From Gammaproteobacteria bacterium (GTDB taxonomy: Bacteria > Pseudomonadota > Gammaproteobacteria > GCA-001735895), in contig JAASSH010000114.1 in assembly GCA_021767985.1 (NCBI GenBank), forward strand, positions 1 through 6,842: 6,842 bases of DNA, in the 5' to 3' direction. Every line of letters starts with the position of its first letter. Positions within the stretch are counted from its first letter, which is position 1. The notes beneath the pieces are model-generated. The model had not been told where the DNA came from. It saw only the letters and a list, made by a program, of their open reading frames with translations, and did not search any database. A program made the translations under genes and the position numbers. This document shows positions 1-6,779 of the stretch, in pieces.

Positions 1-2655
1 AAGGGGCGGAAAAAGGAACGTCAGCCGCGCGACTCGTACAAGGAGATCTGGGATTGCATCGATAGCCCTCACCCGCGCCGCGACGATCCAGGGCGACTGG
101 TTATCCCGCGCTGTTTCGCAGTGTCCGAATGGGCCTACTTTTTATCCCAGGTGTTCGTGCAGCTGGGTATCCCGGTCCACGTCGACAACGTGCGCGATAG
201 CGACCTCGCCGAGGCGCAGCCGCGGTTTAACGTTGATTGCTGCGCACCGCAGATGGGTGCGGTAGGTCAATTCCAGCGCCTGGCCTCCGAATCTCATGGC
301 ATGATCCTGGGCCCGCAGATAGAAAGTCTGCCTACCGGGGGATTGAGTAGCGGGTTGACCTGTACCACCAACCAGGGAGGCGTTGCCGTCGCCACCAGTC
401 TGGCCCTGGATGACAATCCCGATGCTCGCTTTCACCTGTTTCACTTCCGTGTCGACAGCCTGGATGCCGGCCCGCTGAGCGATCAATTCCTTGCCGGGCT
501 CGAGCCCGTTTTCGATTACTACGGAATCAAACCGGATGCCCGTGGGCTGGAGAACATCGTTGCCAGGGCCCTGGAGGCTCATCAACGCCTGCGTCGCGAG
601 GCGGCTGATCTGGCGGCCGAACTCATCGAAGAAGCGCTGGATGAAGGCCATCAGATAGCGCTCGTGGTGGGACGGGAGTACGTACTCAATCCCGGGATCT
701 ATGACAGTCACGTGCGCCGCCTGCTGCGGGATCGTCAGATGGCCGTTATCCCGTCTTACGTGCTGGATGTGGATCTCGATCCCGATTATGCGCATATCTA
801 CTGGCGTAACCCGCATTTCATCCTGACGGTGCTGAACGGGGTTGCGCGCCGGTCCCTGTATAAACGCCTGCGACACCCACGCTTACAGGAGTTGTTTCAA
901 CGAATCGAGGAGGGTAACGCCCACGAGATGCTGGCGGTGGTTCAGGTATCCACCTTCAGTTGCGGCCCTGACAGCATAATTACGCACTACGTGGCGGAGA
1001 TCATGAAGCAGCGGCCTTTTCTGTTAATCCAGTCCGACGCCGTGCTGAAGGAACTTGCGCACCTGGAGAACCGGGTCAATACCTATGTCATGCAGTTAAA
1101 GCAGGGGTTGCATGACAAGCTGGGTCTCGATAGCGGTCAGCCTTTCGAAATACGTGCGCTCGACGAACTCGTATCGAAGCAGCCCATAAATCCCGAAACC
1201 GACGTGATTTGTCTGCCGACGGTCGGCGATAACCGACCCCTGACCGCGGTCTTTCGGGCGGCAGGTTACACCTGCATCGAAAACTTCGGGGATGAAACCT
1301 ATGACCTGCAGTCCCTGGTAAAGGCGGGGCGCAGAGTTGCCGGGCAAATGGTGTGTACTCCGCTGGCGGCGTTGTATTCCGATCTGAAAAACGGCGCCGA
1401 CGAATTCGCCCGGCGCAAGCAGGCGGGCGACCCGGAATTCGCCGACAAACGGCGCCTTATTTTGATCGATACCCAGGGATCGGGGCCCTGCCGACAGGGC
1501 CAGTACCCTGGCTTACACCGGCTTTTCTTCAAAAACGCTGCTCAGCCCGTGGTAACGTCGGATCGGAGTTGCAGCGGTGTGCCCGGCGGTGCACTGGTCG
1601 AATTCATGCTGGTGGAGGAAGATGAAGGTTACAGTAGCGGCTTTCCCGACTGGATGATGCTGCGCTTCTACCAGGGCGTAATCCTGAAAAGTGCATTGCA
1701 GGATGTCCTGTTCAAGGTCGGCGCGGAATGCCGTGACTACGACGAGTATCAGCGTTTCGTTTCCGACCACCGGGCGTTGCAGGCAGAGATTTACCGCTTG
1801 CTCGAAGCCTGGAAAGGTCCGGGTCGCTTCAGTCGTAAGCTGATAAACTTCTTCGGCAGACATAGCCTCGCGAGTATCCCGATCATGTATTTCGCCTACC
1901 GCGCGCATGGCCTGGAATTCGTCAAACCGCTGCGGCGCTTCGCGGCGAAATGGCAGATTCGAAGAACCTCGCCCGCGGACAGGCTCAATATCATGATCAG
2001 TGGCGAAGGGTACATGCGTCTCTCCCAGGCGCCGGAGATTTTTCAGATCCTGCTGGCGGCAATCGGGTTCAGGCGTTTCAATCTGAAGTTATCGCCGGTG
2101 ATGTCCTACATGGAGGTGATTCTGCGGGAAGCCCTGGAGAAAAGCGGTAGTGCAATCGAGAGCATCCGTGCACGACAGGCGCGAGTCGGCAGCAACGACG
2201 CAGATGCTGCCAAACTGCGTCTCGCGAAACGCAGATTCCGAATGGTCAAACTGTTGACCGGAATCTGGCGCAATCTGTTAGCGCGCCCCCTGTACCGGGC
2301 CAGCAGGCTCGAAATGCCGCCGCCGATCAGCGAAATGATTGACGCTTCGCGTGAACTGATACCGACTTATCGCCCCATAGGCGAACTCGCGCCGTATGTC
2401 GGCGAGGCGCTGGTAGAGTTGCGGCATGGCGCAGACGTCGTTCTGAACGTGGCGCCGAGTGGCTGCATGGTCTCCACCATGGGCGAAATCATGACTCCGA
2501 GTATCATGCATGCGCAGGGTGTCGAGTCGGGCCGCATCCAGACGCTGTTATCCGCCGAGGGCGATGTCGACGAAGAAGCGCTGACACTCGCCGTGCTAAA
2601 GGCGATCGGGCCGATGCGCTACTATCAGCGGCGAAAACTGGCCGCGGTAGAATAG
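1..2655 (+). CDS. Fused CoA-substrate-specific enzyme activase / 2-hydroxyacyl-CoA dehydratase-like protein, C-terminal 884 residues (5' end outside window)
   Basis: This is the C-terminal part of a giant iron-sulfur protein of the acyl-CoA dehydratase activase-related (DUF2229/HgdB-like) class. The frame is open from base 1 and ends at TAG 2653-2655. The first possible start, GTG at 121, would cut through a family-typical opening segment (LVIPRCF, visible residues 33-39), so the real start lies upstream. Counting from the first codon of the window: DCCAP at 79-83 ends the DUF2229-like opening; GREY at 224-227 matches the family's GR.Y.lnP motif; SCGPDS, with Cys321, is the dehydratase-like cysteine motif; VCTPL has Cys452; GPCRQGQY has Cys497; GEGYMRL at 668-674 and NVAPSGCM, with Cys822, lie in the C-terminal dehydratase-like half. 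Full-length relatives usually begin with BcrAD/BadFG-type ATPase domains, which would be upstream here. These proteins are presumed to couple ATP hydrolysis to low-potential electron transfer, but substrates are mostly unknown. No obvious signal peptide or membrane segment is visible. Family assignment is firm; biochemical role is not. Confidence 0.85.
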   Translation, partial: KGRKKERQPRDSYKEIWDCIDSPHPRRDDPGRLVIPRCFAVSEWAYFLSQVFVQLGIPVHVDNVRDSDLAEAQPRFNVDCCAPQMGAVGQFQRLASESHGMILGPQIESLPTGGLSSGLTCTTNQGGVAVATSLALDDNPDARFHLFHFRVDSLDAGPLSDQFLAGLEPVFDYYGIKPDARGLENIVARALEAHQRLRREAADLAAELIEEALDEGHQIALVVGREYVLNPGIYDSHVRRLLRDRQMAVIPSYVLDVDLDPDYAHIYWRNPHFILTVLNGVARRSLYKRLRHPRLQELFQRIEEGNAHEMLAVVQVSTFSCGPDSIITHYVAEIMKQRPFLLIQSDAVLKELAHLENRVNTYVMQLKQGLHDKLGLDSGQPFEIRALDELVSKQPINPETDVICLPTVGDNRPLTAVFRAAGYTCIENFGDETYDLQSLVKAGRRVAGQMVCTPLAALYSDLKNGADEFARRKQAGDPEFADKRRLILIDTQGSGPCRQGQYPGLHRLFFKNAAQPVVTSDRSCSGVPGGALVEFMLVEEDEGYSSGFPDWMMLRFYQGVILKSALQDVLFKVGAECRDYDEYQRFVSDHRALQAEIYRLLEAWKGPGRFSRKLINFFGRHSLASIPIMYFAYRAHGLEFVKPLRRFAAKWQIRRTSPADRLNIMISGEGYMRLSQAPEIFQILLAAIGFRRFNLKLSPVMSYMEVILREALEKSGSAIESIRARQARVGSNDADAAKLRLAKRRFRMVKLLTGIWRNLLARPLYRASRLEMPPPISEMIDASRELIPTYRPIGELAPYVGEALVELRHGADVVLNVAPSGCMVSTMGEIMTPSIMHAQGVESGRIQTLLSAEGDVDEEALTLAVLKAIGPMRYYQRRKLAAVE

Positions 2656-2711
2656 GGGTGGTTATCGGCAGGACCCGGCTGCAGATCGAATACACTTTTT
2701 TTGCCGACGAT

Positions 2712-2732
2712 GCCGAGCAGTTAACCCTCGGC
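2712..2732. terminator. Weak hairpin between convergent genes
   Basis: The 116-base gap between the stops of the activase-like gene and fdhD contains a stem GCCGAG (2712-2717) / CTCGGC (2727-2732) with a 9-base loop. A second, mutually exclusive stem is GGCCT (2730-2734) / AGGCC (2743-2747), around a TTTT run. A wider stem, TCGGCA (2665-2670) / TGCCGA (2702-2707), encloses a run of seven T (2696-2702). None is a classic stem followed directly by a T-tract. A shared terminator is expected here from the convergent layout, but the sequence supports it only weakly. Confidence 0.2.
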
Positions 2733-2771
2733 CTGCAGTTTTAGGCCACAATCCATCAACGCCCTGCTTGC

Positions 2772-3653
2772 TCAGTCCGGCGAGCTGCGAGTGTCTTTTT
2801 GCGGATGTCGCGGCCGTACCGGCGGGATTTGATCGTATTCGATGGTTTCACCGCCGTGGTAGACCATGAAGTGGCGACCCTTGGCGCGCGCGATCAGCGT
2901 GACGCCGACTTTTTGCGCAAGTTCCAGCCCCATCGCGGTAATGCCGGAGCGCGACAGCAGCACCGGGATCCCCATCAGTGCGACCTTGATGACCATTTCC
3001 GAGGTCAGGCGGCCGGTGGTATAAAACAGCTTGTCTTCGCCGGCGACGTCGTTAAGCCACATGTGACCTGCAATCGCGTCCACCGCGTTGTGGCGTCCCA
3101 CGTCCTCGATAAACTGCTCGATACCGAAAGCCTCGCTGCACAGGGCACAGCCGTGCACGGCGCCGGCGTTCTTGTAGATTTCATTGTATTCGTTGAGCGT
3201 ATTCAGCAGGCTGTAAATGGACGACTGCCTGAGAGCGGGCTGGCGCAGCGATACCTGGTCGATGTCCTCCATCAGGTCGCCGAACACGGTGCCCTGGCCG
3301 CAGCCGGTGGTGACGGTCTTGCGTTCCAGTCTGCGATCGAGGTTTTCGACGCCCTCATGGGTCACGATCGCGACCGACTCGGTTTCCCAGTCGACCTGGA
3401 TCGCCTTGATCGCTTCGATATCGTCGATCATACGCTGGTTGCGCAGCCAGCCGAGGATCAGCAGTTCGGGATGATTGCCGAGCGTCATCAGCGTAACGAC
3501 TTCGCGCTTGTCGAGGTAAATGGTGAGCGCGCGTTCGACCGCAATAGCGCCTTCGACGGGTTCACCGTATTCGTTACGGGCAACCACGTTGGCGGTCGCC
3601 TTGAGACCGGCGTTGCTTAGTTCAGGCAGGCGCCTTTGACGGCTGGTGGCCAA
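2772..3653 (-). CDS. fdhD: Formate dehydrogenase accessory sulfurtransferase FdhD, variant cysteine pattern
   Basis: FdhD passes sulfur from a cysteine desulfurase to the bis-MGD molybdenum (or tungsten) cofactor before it is inserted into formate dehydrogenase; it acts in the cytoplasm. The 293-residue product is close to family length (about 260-300). Diagnostic motifs are EDVGRHNAVD at 183-192 and GRLTSEM at 214-220. The usual first cysteine motif (CGVCG in typical members) reads TGCGQGTVFG here, so only Cys118 remains and the second cysteine position is Gly121. A new pair, CALC (Cys169, Cys172), sits just before EDVGRHN, where typical members read HAAAL. The start is TTG at 3653-3651. It is supported by GGAGG (3668-3664) ten bases upstream and by the in-frame TGA of moaA just before it; GTG at codon 23 is a less likely alternative. 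The gene follows moaA by six bases, pointing to co-transcription and translational coupling. Confidence 0.93.
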   Translation of the reverse strand: MATSRQRRLPELSNAGLKATANVVARNEYGEPVEGAIAVERALTIYLDKREVVTLMTLGNHPELLILGWLRNQRMIDDIEAIKAIQVDWETESVAIVTHEGVENLDRRLERKTVTTGCGQGTVFGDLMEDIDQVSLRQPALRQSSIYSLLNTLNEYNEIYKNAGAVHGCALCSEAFGIEQFIEDVGRHNAVDAIAGHMWLNDVAGEDKLFYTTGRLTSEMVIKVALMGIPVLLSRSGITAMGLELAQKVGVTLIARAKGRHFMVYHGGETIEYDQIPPVRPRHPQKDTRSSPD

Positions 3654-3659
3654 GAGACT

Positions 3660-4670
3660 TCAGCCTCCGGTCAAATTCATATGACGCAGCAGGATTTCCT
3701 GGGAATTGAGATTGAAGTCGTGCCCCTTGGGCTTGATCTGCATCGAGTCGATCAGGGCCTGTTCCAGCGCCTCCGGCTCACCCGGGTGAGAGCGCATGAC
3801 GTGGCGCAAATCCATCGAGTGCTCCTGCCCCAGGCACAGTAGCAGGCGGCCCTCGGCCGTGACGCGCACCCGGTTACAGCTGTCGCAGAAGTTGTGGCTA
3901 TGCGGCGAGATAAAACCGACACGGGTATTGTCGTGGCCGCCCAGGCGATAGTAGCGCGTGGGGCCGGCGGTCGTCATCGTGCTCGGTATCAGCTCGAAAT
4001 GCTGCTGCAGGTCTTCGAGTATTTGGTCGCTGGAATAATAGGCCACCGCGCGGTCGTGGTGATCGTTCTGTCCGAGCGGCATTTCCTCGATGAAGCTGAC
4101 GTCGATGCCGCGGTCGATGCAAAAATTGACCAGGTCGAAAATTTCATCGTGGTTATGGTTCCGCAGGACCACGGTATTGATCTTGATCTGTTCGAAATCG
4201 CAGGCGATTGCCGCATCGATGCCGTCCAGGGTCTTTTTCAGTTCGCCGACCCGGGTCATGTCGCGAAAGCGATCGGGCCGCAGCGTGTCGAGACTGACGT
4301 TGATGCGCGTGACCCCGGCATCCTTCAGCGGTCGCGCGTATTTCACCAGTTGGGTCGCGTTGGTCGTCAGCGTCAGGTCGCGCAGGCCTTCGGTTGCGCC
4401 GAGGTTGCGAAACAGTTGCATGATATTCTGGCGCACCAGCGGTTCGCCGCCGGTAATGCGTATCTTGTCGACTCCGAGCCTGATGAAGGCGCGTCCCACG
4501 CTCTCCATTTCTTCCAGCGTCAGCAGCTGCGTGCGCGGCACGAACTTCATTTTTTCCGGCATGCAGTAGACGCAGCGCAGATCGCAACGATCGGTAACCG
4601 ACAGGCGTACGTAACTGACGGTGCGCCCGAAACGATCGATTAGCTGGTTGTGTGCAGTTGTCGCTGACAT
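3660..4670 (-). CDS. moaA: GTP 3',8-cyclase MoaA (radical SAM, molybdenum cofactor biosynthesis)
   Basis: MoaA converts GTP to 3',8-cyclo-GTP in the first step of molybdopterin synthesis; MoaC acts next. The 336-residue product fits the family (about 330). The radical SAM cluster motif CDLRCVYC supplies Cys29, Cys33 and Cys36. TGGEP at 73-77 is the SAM-binding motif. The second, C-terminal iron-sulfur cluster is ligated by Cys262, Cys265 and Cys279 in FCDSCNRVRVTAEGRLLLC. The chain ends in the double glycine (LTGG) that in MoaA reaches into the active site. All key residues are present, so it should be active. I chose ATG 4670-4668, which gives the usual distance to the cluster. The frame stays open upstream to 4769, but that part is AT-rich and lies in the divergent promoter region. 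No good ribosome-binding site precedes this ATG. fdhD follows six bases after the TGA; moaC and other moa genes are not in the window. Confidence 0.96.
   Translation of the reverse strand: MSATTAHNQLIDRFGRTVSYVRLSVTDRCDLRCVYCMPEKMKFVPRTQLLTLEEMESVGRAFIRLGVDKIRITGGEPLVRQNIMQLFRNLGATEGLRDLTLTTNATQLVKYARPLKDAGVTRINVSLDTLRPDRFRDMTRVGELKKTLDGIDAAIACDFEQIKINTVVLRNHNHDEIFDLVNFCIDRGIDVSFIEEMPLGQNDHHDRAVAYYSSDQILEDLQQHFELIPSTMTTAGPTRYYRLGGHDNTRVGFISPHSHNFCDSCNRVRVTAEGRLLLCLGQEHSMDLRHVMRSHPGEPEALEQALIDSMQIKPKGHDFNLNSQEILLRHMNLTGG
3664..3668 (-). promoter_or_regulatory. Ribosome-binding site of fdhD
   Basis: GGAGG on the minus strand, inside the last codons of moaA, ten bases before TTG 3653. It decides the unusual TTG start and implies that ribosomes finishing moaA can re-initiate on fdhD. 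Confidence 0.6.
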
Positions 4671-4814
4671 AGGACGGGCTATTCTAGCAAGATTGAAATA
4701 ATTTGGAATGCAATGTTGCTGGTACAGTAAATTAGTATTGCTGGCACTAGTCTGGTGTGCGGCGCTCATTTACCTTCGCGTTTTTTAACCCTGCAATTAC
4801 GGTGGTTTATTGTC
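4671..4814. promoter_or_regulatory. Divergent promoter region between moaA and ald
   Basis: This 144-base region separates the two divergent start codons and is visibly more AT-rich than the flanking genes, particularly 4681-4740. It must hold promoters for moaA-fdhD (leftward) and ald-nit (rightward). On the minus strand, TAGAAT (4686-4681) resembles a -10 box, with only a poor -35 (TTCCAA) 16 bases upstream; it would give a leader of only about four bases for moaA, which would fit the lack of a ribosome-binding site there. No convincing sigma-70 pair was found for ald. A weak GGTGG (4801-4805) nine bases before ATG 4815 may serve as its ribosome-binding site. No riboswitch-like fold, such as a molybdenum cofactor element, was recognised. 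Confidence 0.45.
4716..4747. repeat. 10-base direct repeat, possible operator
   Basis: TTGCTGGTAC (4716-4725) recurs as TTGCTGGCAC (4738-4747), a 9 of 10 match with a 22-base start-to-start distance, or about two helical turns. It lies upstream of ald in the divergent region. Helically phased sites are what an Lrp/AsnC-type regulator would use, and alanine dehydrogenase genes are often controlled by that family. The regulator itself is not in the window; the operator role is inferred. Confidence 0.35.
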
Positions 4815-5936
4815 ATGTTGATAGGCGTTCCCAAGGAAATCAAGAATCACGAATATCGGGTCGGCATGGCGCCGGCGAGTGTGCGCGAGGCGATCAAGCA
4901 CGGTCACCAGGTCATGGTCCAGTCCAATGCCGGCGAGGGCATCGGCGTCGGCGACGCCGAGTATGCACAGATTGGAGCCGAGATCATCGACACGGCCGAT
5001 GAGATCTTCGCGCGCGCGGAGCTGGTGGTAAAGGTCAAGGAGCCGCAGGCGAACGAACGCGCGATGCTGCGCGAGGGCCAGGTACTGTTTACCTACCTGC
5101 ACCTGGCGCCGGATCCGGAGCAGACCAAAGACCTGGTTGCCAGCGGCGCCACCTGCATCGCCTACGAAACCGTAACTTCGCCGCATGGCGGCTTGCCGCT
5201 GCTGGCGCCGATGTCGAAGGTCGCCGGGCGCATGGCGATCCAGGCGGGCGCCTACTGCCTCGAACATCCGCATGGCGGTCTCGGCATGCTGCTCGGCGGC
5301 GTGCCGGGCGTCGATCCGGCCAAGGTAGTCATTCTCGGCGCCGGCGTGGTCGGCACGCACGCGACGCATATCGCCGTCGGCATGGGCGCCGATGTCTGGG
5401 TCATCGACCGCAACCCGGAAGCCATCGAGGCGCACTGGAAGCAGTTCGGGCGCAGCACCAACACCGTGTTTTCGACCCAGGATGCGGTAGAACGCCACGT
5501 GCTGGATGCGGACCTGGTGATCGGCGGCGTACTGATCCCCGGAGCCGAAGCCCCCAAGCTCGTCACCGCCGAGATGGTCAAGGCAATGAAACCCGGCGCG
5601 GTCATCGTCGACGTCGCTATCGACCAGGGTGGCTGTTGCGAGACCTCGAAGCCGACGACGCATGCCGAACCGACCTATATCGTCGACGACGTCGTGCATT
5701 ACTGTGTTGCCAATATGCCGGGCGGCGTGCCGCGCACTTCGACCTACGCGCTCAACAACGTCACCCTGCCGCACGTGCTGGCGCTCGCCGGCAAGGGCTA
5801 CCGCAAGGCGCTAATGGAGGATCGCTGGCTGCGCGACGGACTCAACGTGCACAATGGCAAGATCACCCAGCGCGAAGTAGCTCATGACCTGGGCTATGAT
5901 TTCCACGATCCCGAGGAAGTGCTGCGGCATGACTGA
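4815..5936 (+). CDS. ald: Alanine dehydrogenase
   Basis: Ald catalyses the reversible NAD-dependent oxidative deamination of L-alanine to pyruvate and ammonia in the cytoplasm. The 373-residue product matches the family length (about 371). Key residues sit at the same numbers as in the well-studied mycobacterial enzyme: Arg15, Lys75 (VKEP) and His96 (YLHLAPD) for pyruvate binding and catalysis, and Asp270 (VAIDQGG). The NAD-binding fold shows GAGVVG at 175-180 and Asp198 for the ribose. The VPRTST segment at 305-310 is also typical. ATG 4815 gives the conserved start [10 protein letters not shown]; the frame is open upstream to 4755, but those codons (reading MCGAHLPS...) do not resemble the family. 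Transhydrogenase alpha subunit (PntA) is a distant relative but would lack these residues. The stop overlaps the start of the amidase gene by 8 bases. Residues 274-275 read CC in a position where one cysteine is common; this is probably harmless. Confidence 0.97.
   Translation: MLIGVPKEIKNHEYRVGMAPASVREAIKHGHQVMVQSNAGEGIGVGDAEYAQIGAEIIDTADEIFARAELVVKVKEPQANERAMLREGQVLFTYLHLAPDPEQTKDLVASGATCIAYETVTSPHGGLPLLAPMSKVAGRMAIQAGAYCLEHPHGGLGMLLGGVPGVDPAKVVILGAGVVGTHATHIAVGMGADVWVIDRNPEAIEAHWKQFGRSTNTVFSTQDAVERHVLDADLVIGGVLIPGAEAPKLVTAEMVKAMKPGAVIVDVAIDQGGCCETSKPTTHAEPTYIVDDVVHYCVANMPGGVPRTSTYALNNVTLPHVLALAGKGYRKALMEDRWLRDGLNVHNGKITQREVAHDLGYDFHDPEEVLRHD
5913..5919 (+). promoter_or_regulatory. Ribosome-binding site of the amidase gene, inside ald
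   Basis: GAGGAAG lies nine bases before ATG 5929, within the last codons of ald. It supports 5929 over the upstream in-frame ATG at 5884 as the amidase start. Confidence 0.65.
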
Positions 5937-6753
5937 GTTACGCGTCGCCTGTATCCAGAATACCGCGACGCGCGATATCGAGGCCAATGTCGACTGGGTT
6001 TGCGCGCGCATCGACGAAGCCGTTGCGGGCGGCGCGGAATTTATCGCGTTGCCGGAGACCGTTGGCCTGATCGAGCCGGTCAACGAACGGATTCCGGCGG
6101 CGACCTATGCGGAATCCGACGATATCGGTCTGGCGGCATTTCGCGGCAAGGCGCGCGAGCACAGCGTTATGCTGCTGGTCGGTTCGCAATTGATTCGCGA
6201 GGATGACCGGATTTTCAATCGCTGTTTCCTGCTCGATACCGATGGTGAAATTCGCGCGCGCTACAACAAGCTCCACATGTTCGACATCGAGTTGCAAAAC
6301 GGCGAGGCTTATCGCGAATCGGACGCAATCGCGCCCGGCGACAAGGCAGTCGTTGCAGAAACCCCGTACGGCAGGCTGGGTCTGTCGATTTGTTACGACC
6401 TGCGTTTCGGCGCCCTTTACCGGGCACTGGCTCATGCCGGTGCCGAAATGATCACGATCCCGGCCGCGTTTACCCAGACCACCGGCAAGGCGCACTGGCA
6501 TACGCTGGTGCGGGCGCGCGCTATCGAGACCGGCGCTTTTATTATCGCTCCCAACCAGTGCGGACACCACTGCGACAAGCGTTACTCCTACGGCCATTCG
6601 CTGATCATCGATCCATGGGGTGAAATCCTGGCAGATGGAGGCCCCGAGCCAGGTGTCATCTATGCCGATCTCGACCTCGACCGGGTTGCAAAGGCGCGTA
6701 GCCGTATCCCCGCGCTCAGAAACGAGCGCAGTTTTACGCTGGAGCAGCAATAG
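5929..6753 (+). CDS. Nitrilase-superfamily amidase, Nit1/Nit2 type (probable deaminated glutathione amidase)
   Basis: A carbon-nitrogen hydrolase of the nitrilase superfamily, 274 residues, full length for the Nit branch (about 270-290). The catalytic triad is complete: Glu43 (LPET), Lys114 (YNKLHMFDIEL) and Cys155 (SICYDLRF). Nit-branch signatures follow: TTGKAHWHTLVRARAIE (about 184-200), NQCG near 209-212 and YGHSLIIDPWG at 221-231. The CG-HH-KR-SYGHS stretch resembles Nit1, which hydrolyses deaminated glutathione, a side product of transaminases. Nit2/omega-amidase, acting on alpha-ketoglutaramate, is the main alternative and cannot be excluded by eye. It is a cytoplasmic enzyme with no signal peptide. 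The start is ATG 5929, which has a good ribosome-binding site and opens with the usual beta strand ELRVACIQN. The start overlaps the ald stop (ATGACTGA), so translation is likely coupled, and both products may act in one nitrogen-recovery route. Confidence 0.9.
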   Translation: MTELRVACIQNTATRDIEANVDWVCARIDEAVAGGAEFIALPETVGLIEPVNERIPAATYAESDDIGLAAFRGKAREHSVMLLVGSQLIREDDRIFNRCFLLDTDGEIRARYNKLHMFDIELQNGEAYRESDAIAPGDKAVVAETPYGRLGLSICYDLRFGALYRALAHAGAEMITIPAAFTQTTGKAHWHTLVRARAIETGAFIIAPNQCGHHCDKRYSYGHSLIIDPWGEILADGGPEPGVIYADLDLDRVAKARSRIPALRNERSFTLEQQ

Positions 6754-6779
6754 CGGCTGTTATCCCGGGGTTCCTTCGA

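Noticed and set aside
2799..3620. Long plus-strand open frame (273 codons) opposite fdhD
   Set aside because: It lies entirely antisense to a clearly recognisable FdhD, and its translation shows no family motif. Long antisense frames are expected in GC-rich genes.
3660..3662. TGA between moaA and fdhD as a possible selenocysteine codon or deliberate readthrough fusion
   Set aside because: The MoaA chain ends in its functional double glycine exactly at this TGA, and fdhD has its own ribosome-binding site. No selenocysteine-insertion hairpin was recognised downstream.
3894..4643. Plus-strand open frame (249 codons) opposite moaA
   Set aside because: It is antisense to moaA, which carries all radical SAM and C-terminal cluster cysteines. 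Its translation is low-complexity and matches nothing I recognise.
4758..4787. Possible attenuator: a short GCG/CGC stem before a run of six T upstream of ald
   Set aside because: The stem is only three base pairs, and no leader peptide or alternative fold is visible.
4755..4814. An N-terminal extension of ald starting at 4755
   Set aside because: The twenty extra residues have no family resemblance, and the region overlaps the divergent promoter. ATG 4815 gives the canonical Ald start.
4797..5774. Minus-strand open frame (325 codons) opposite ald
   Set aside because: Its composition is rich in Arg, Asp, His and Gly, as expected for a GC-driven shadow frame, and it has no motif. ald on the other strand is certain.
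5938..6750. Minus-strand open frame (270 codons) opposite the amidase
   Set aside because: It mirrors the amidase almost end to end. The catalytic triad on the plus strand decides the true coding strand.
6754..6779. Terminator after the amidase gene around CCCGGG
   Set aside because: Only a six-base palindrome without a loop or T-tract; there is no supportable stem-loop before the GGGGTCAGAG repeat.
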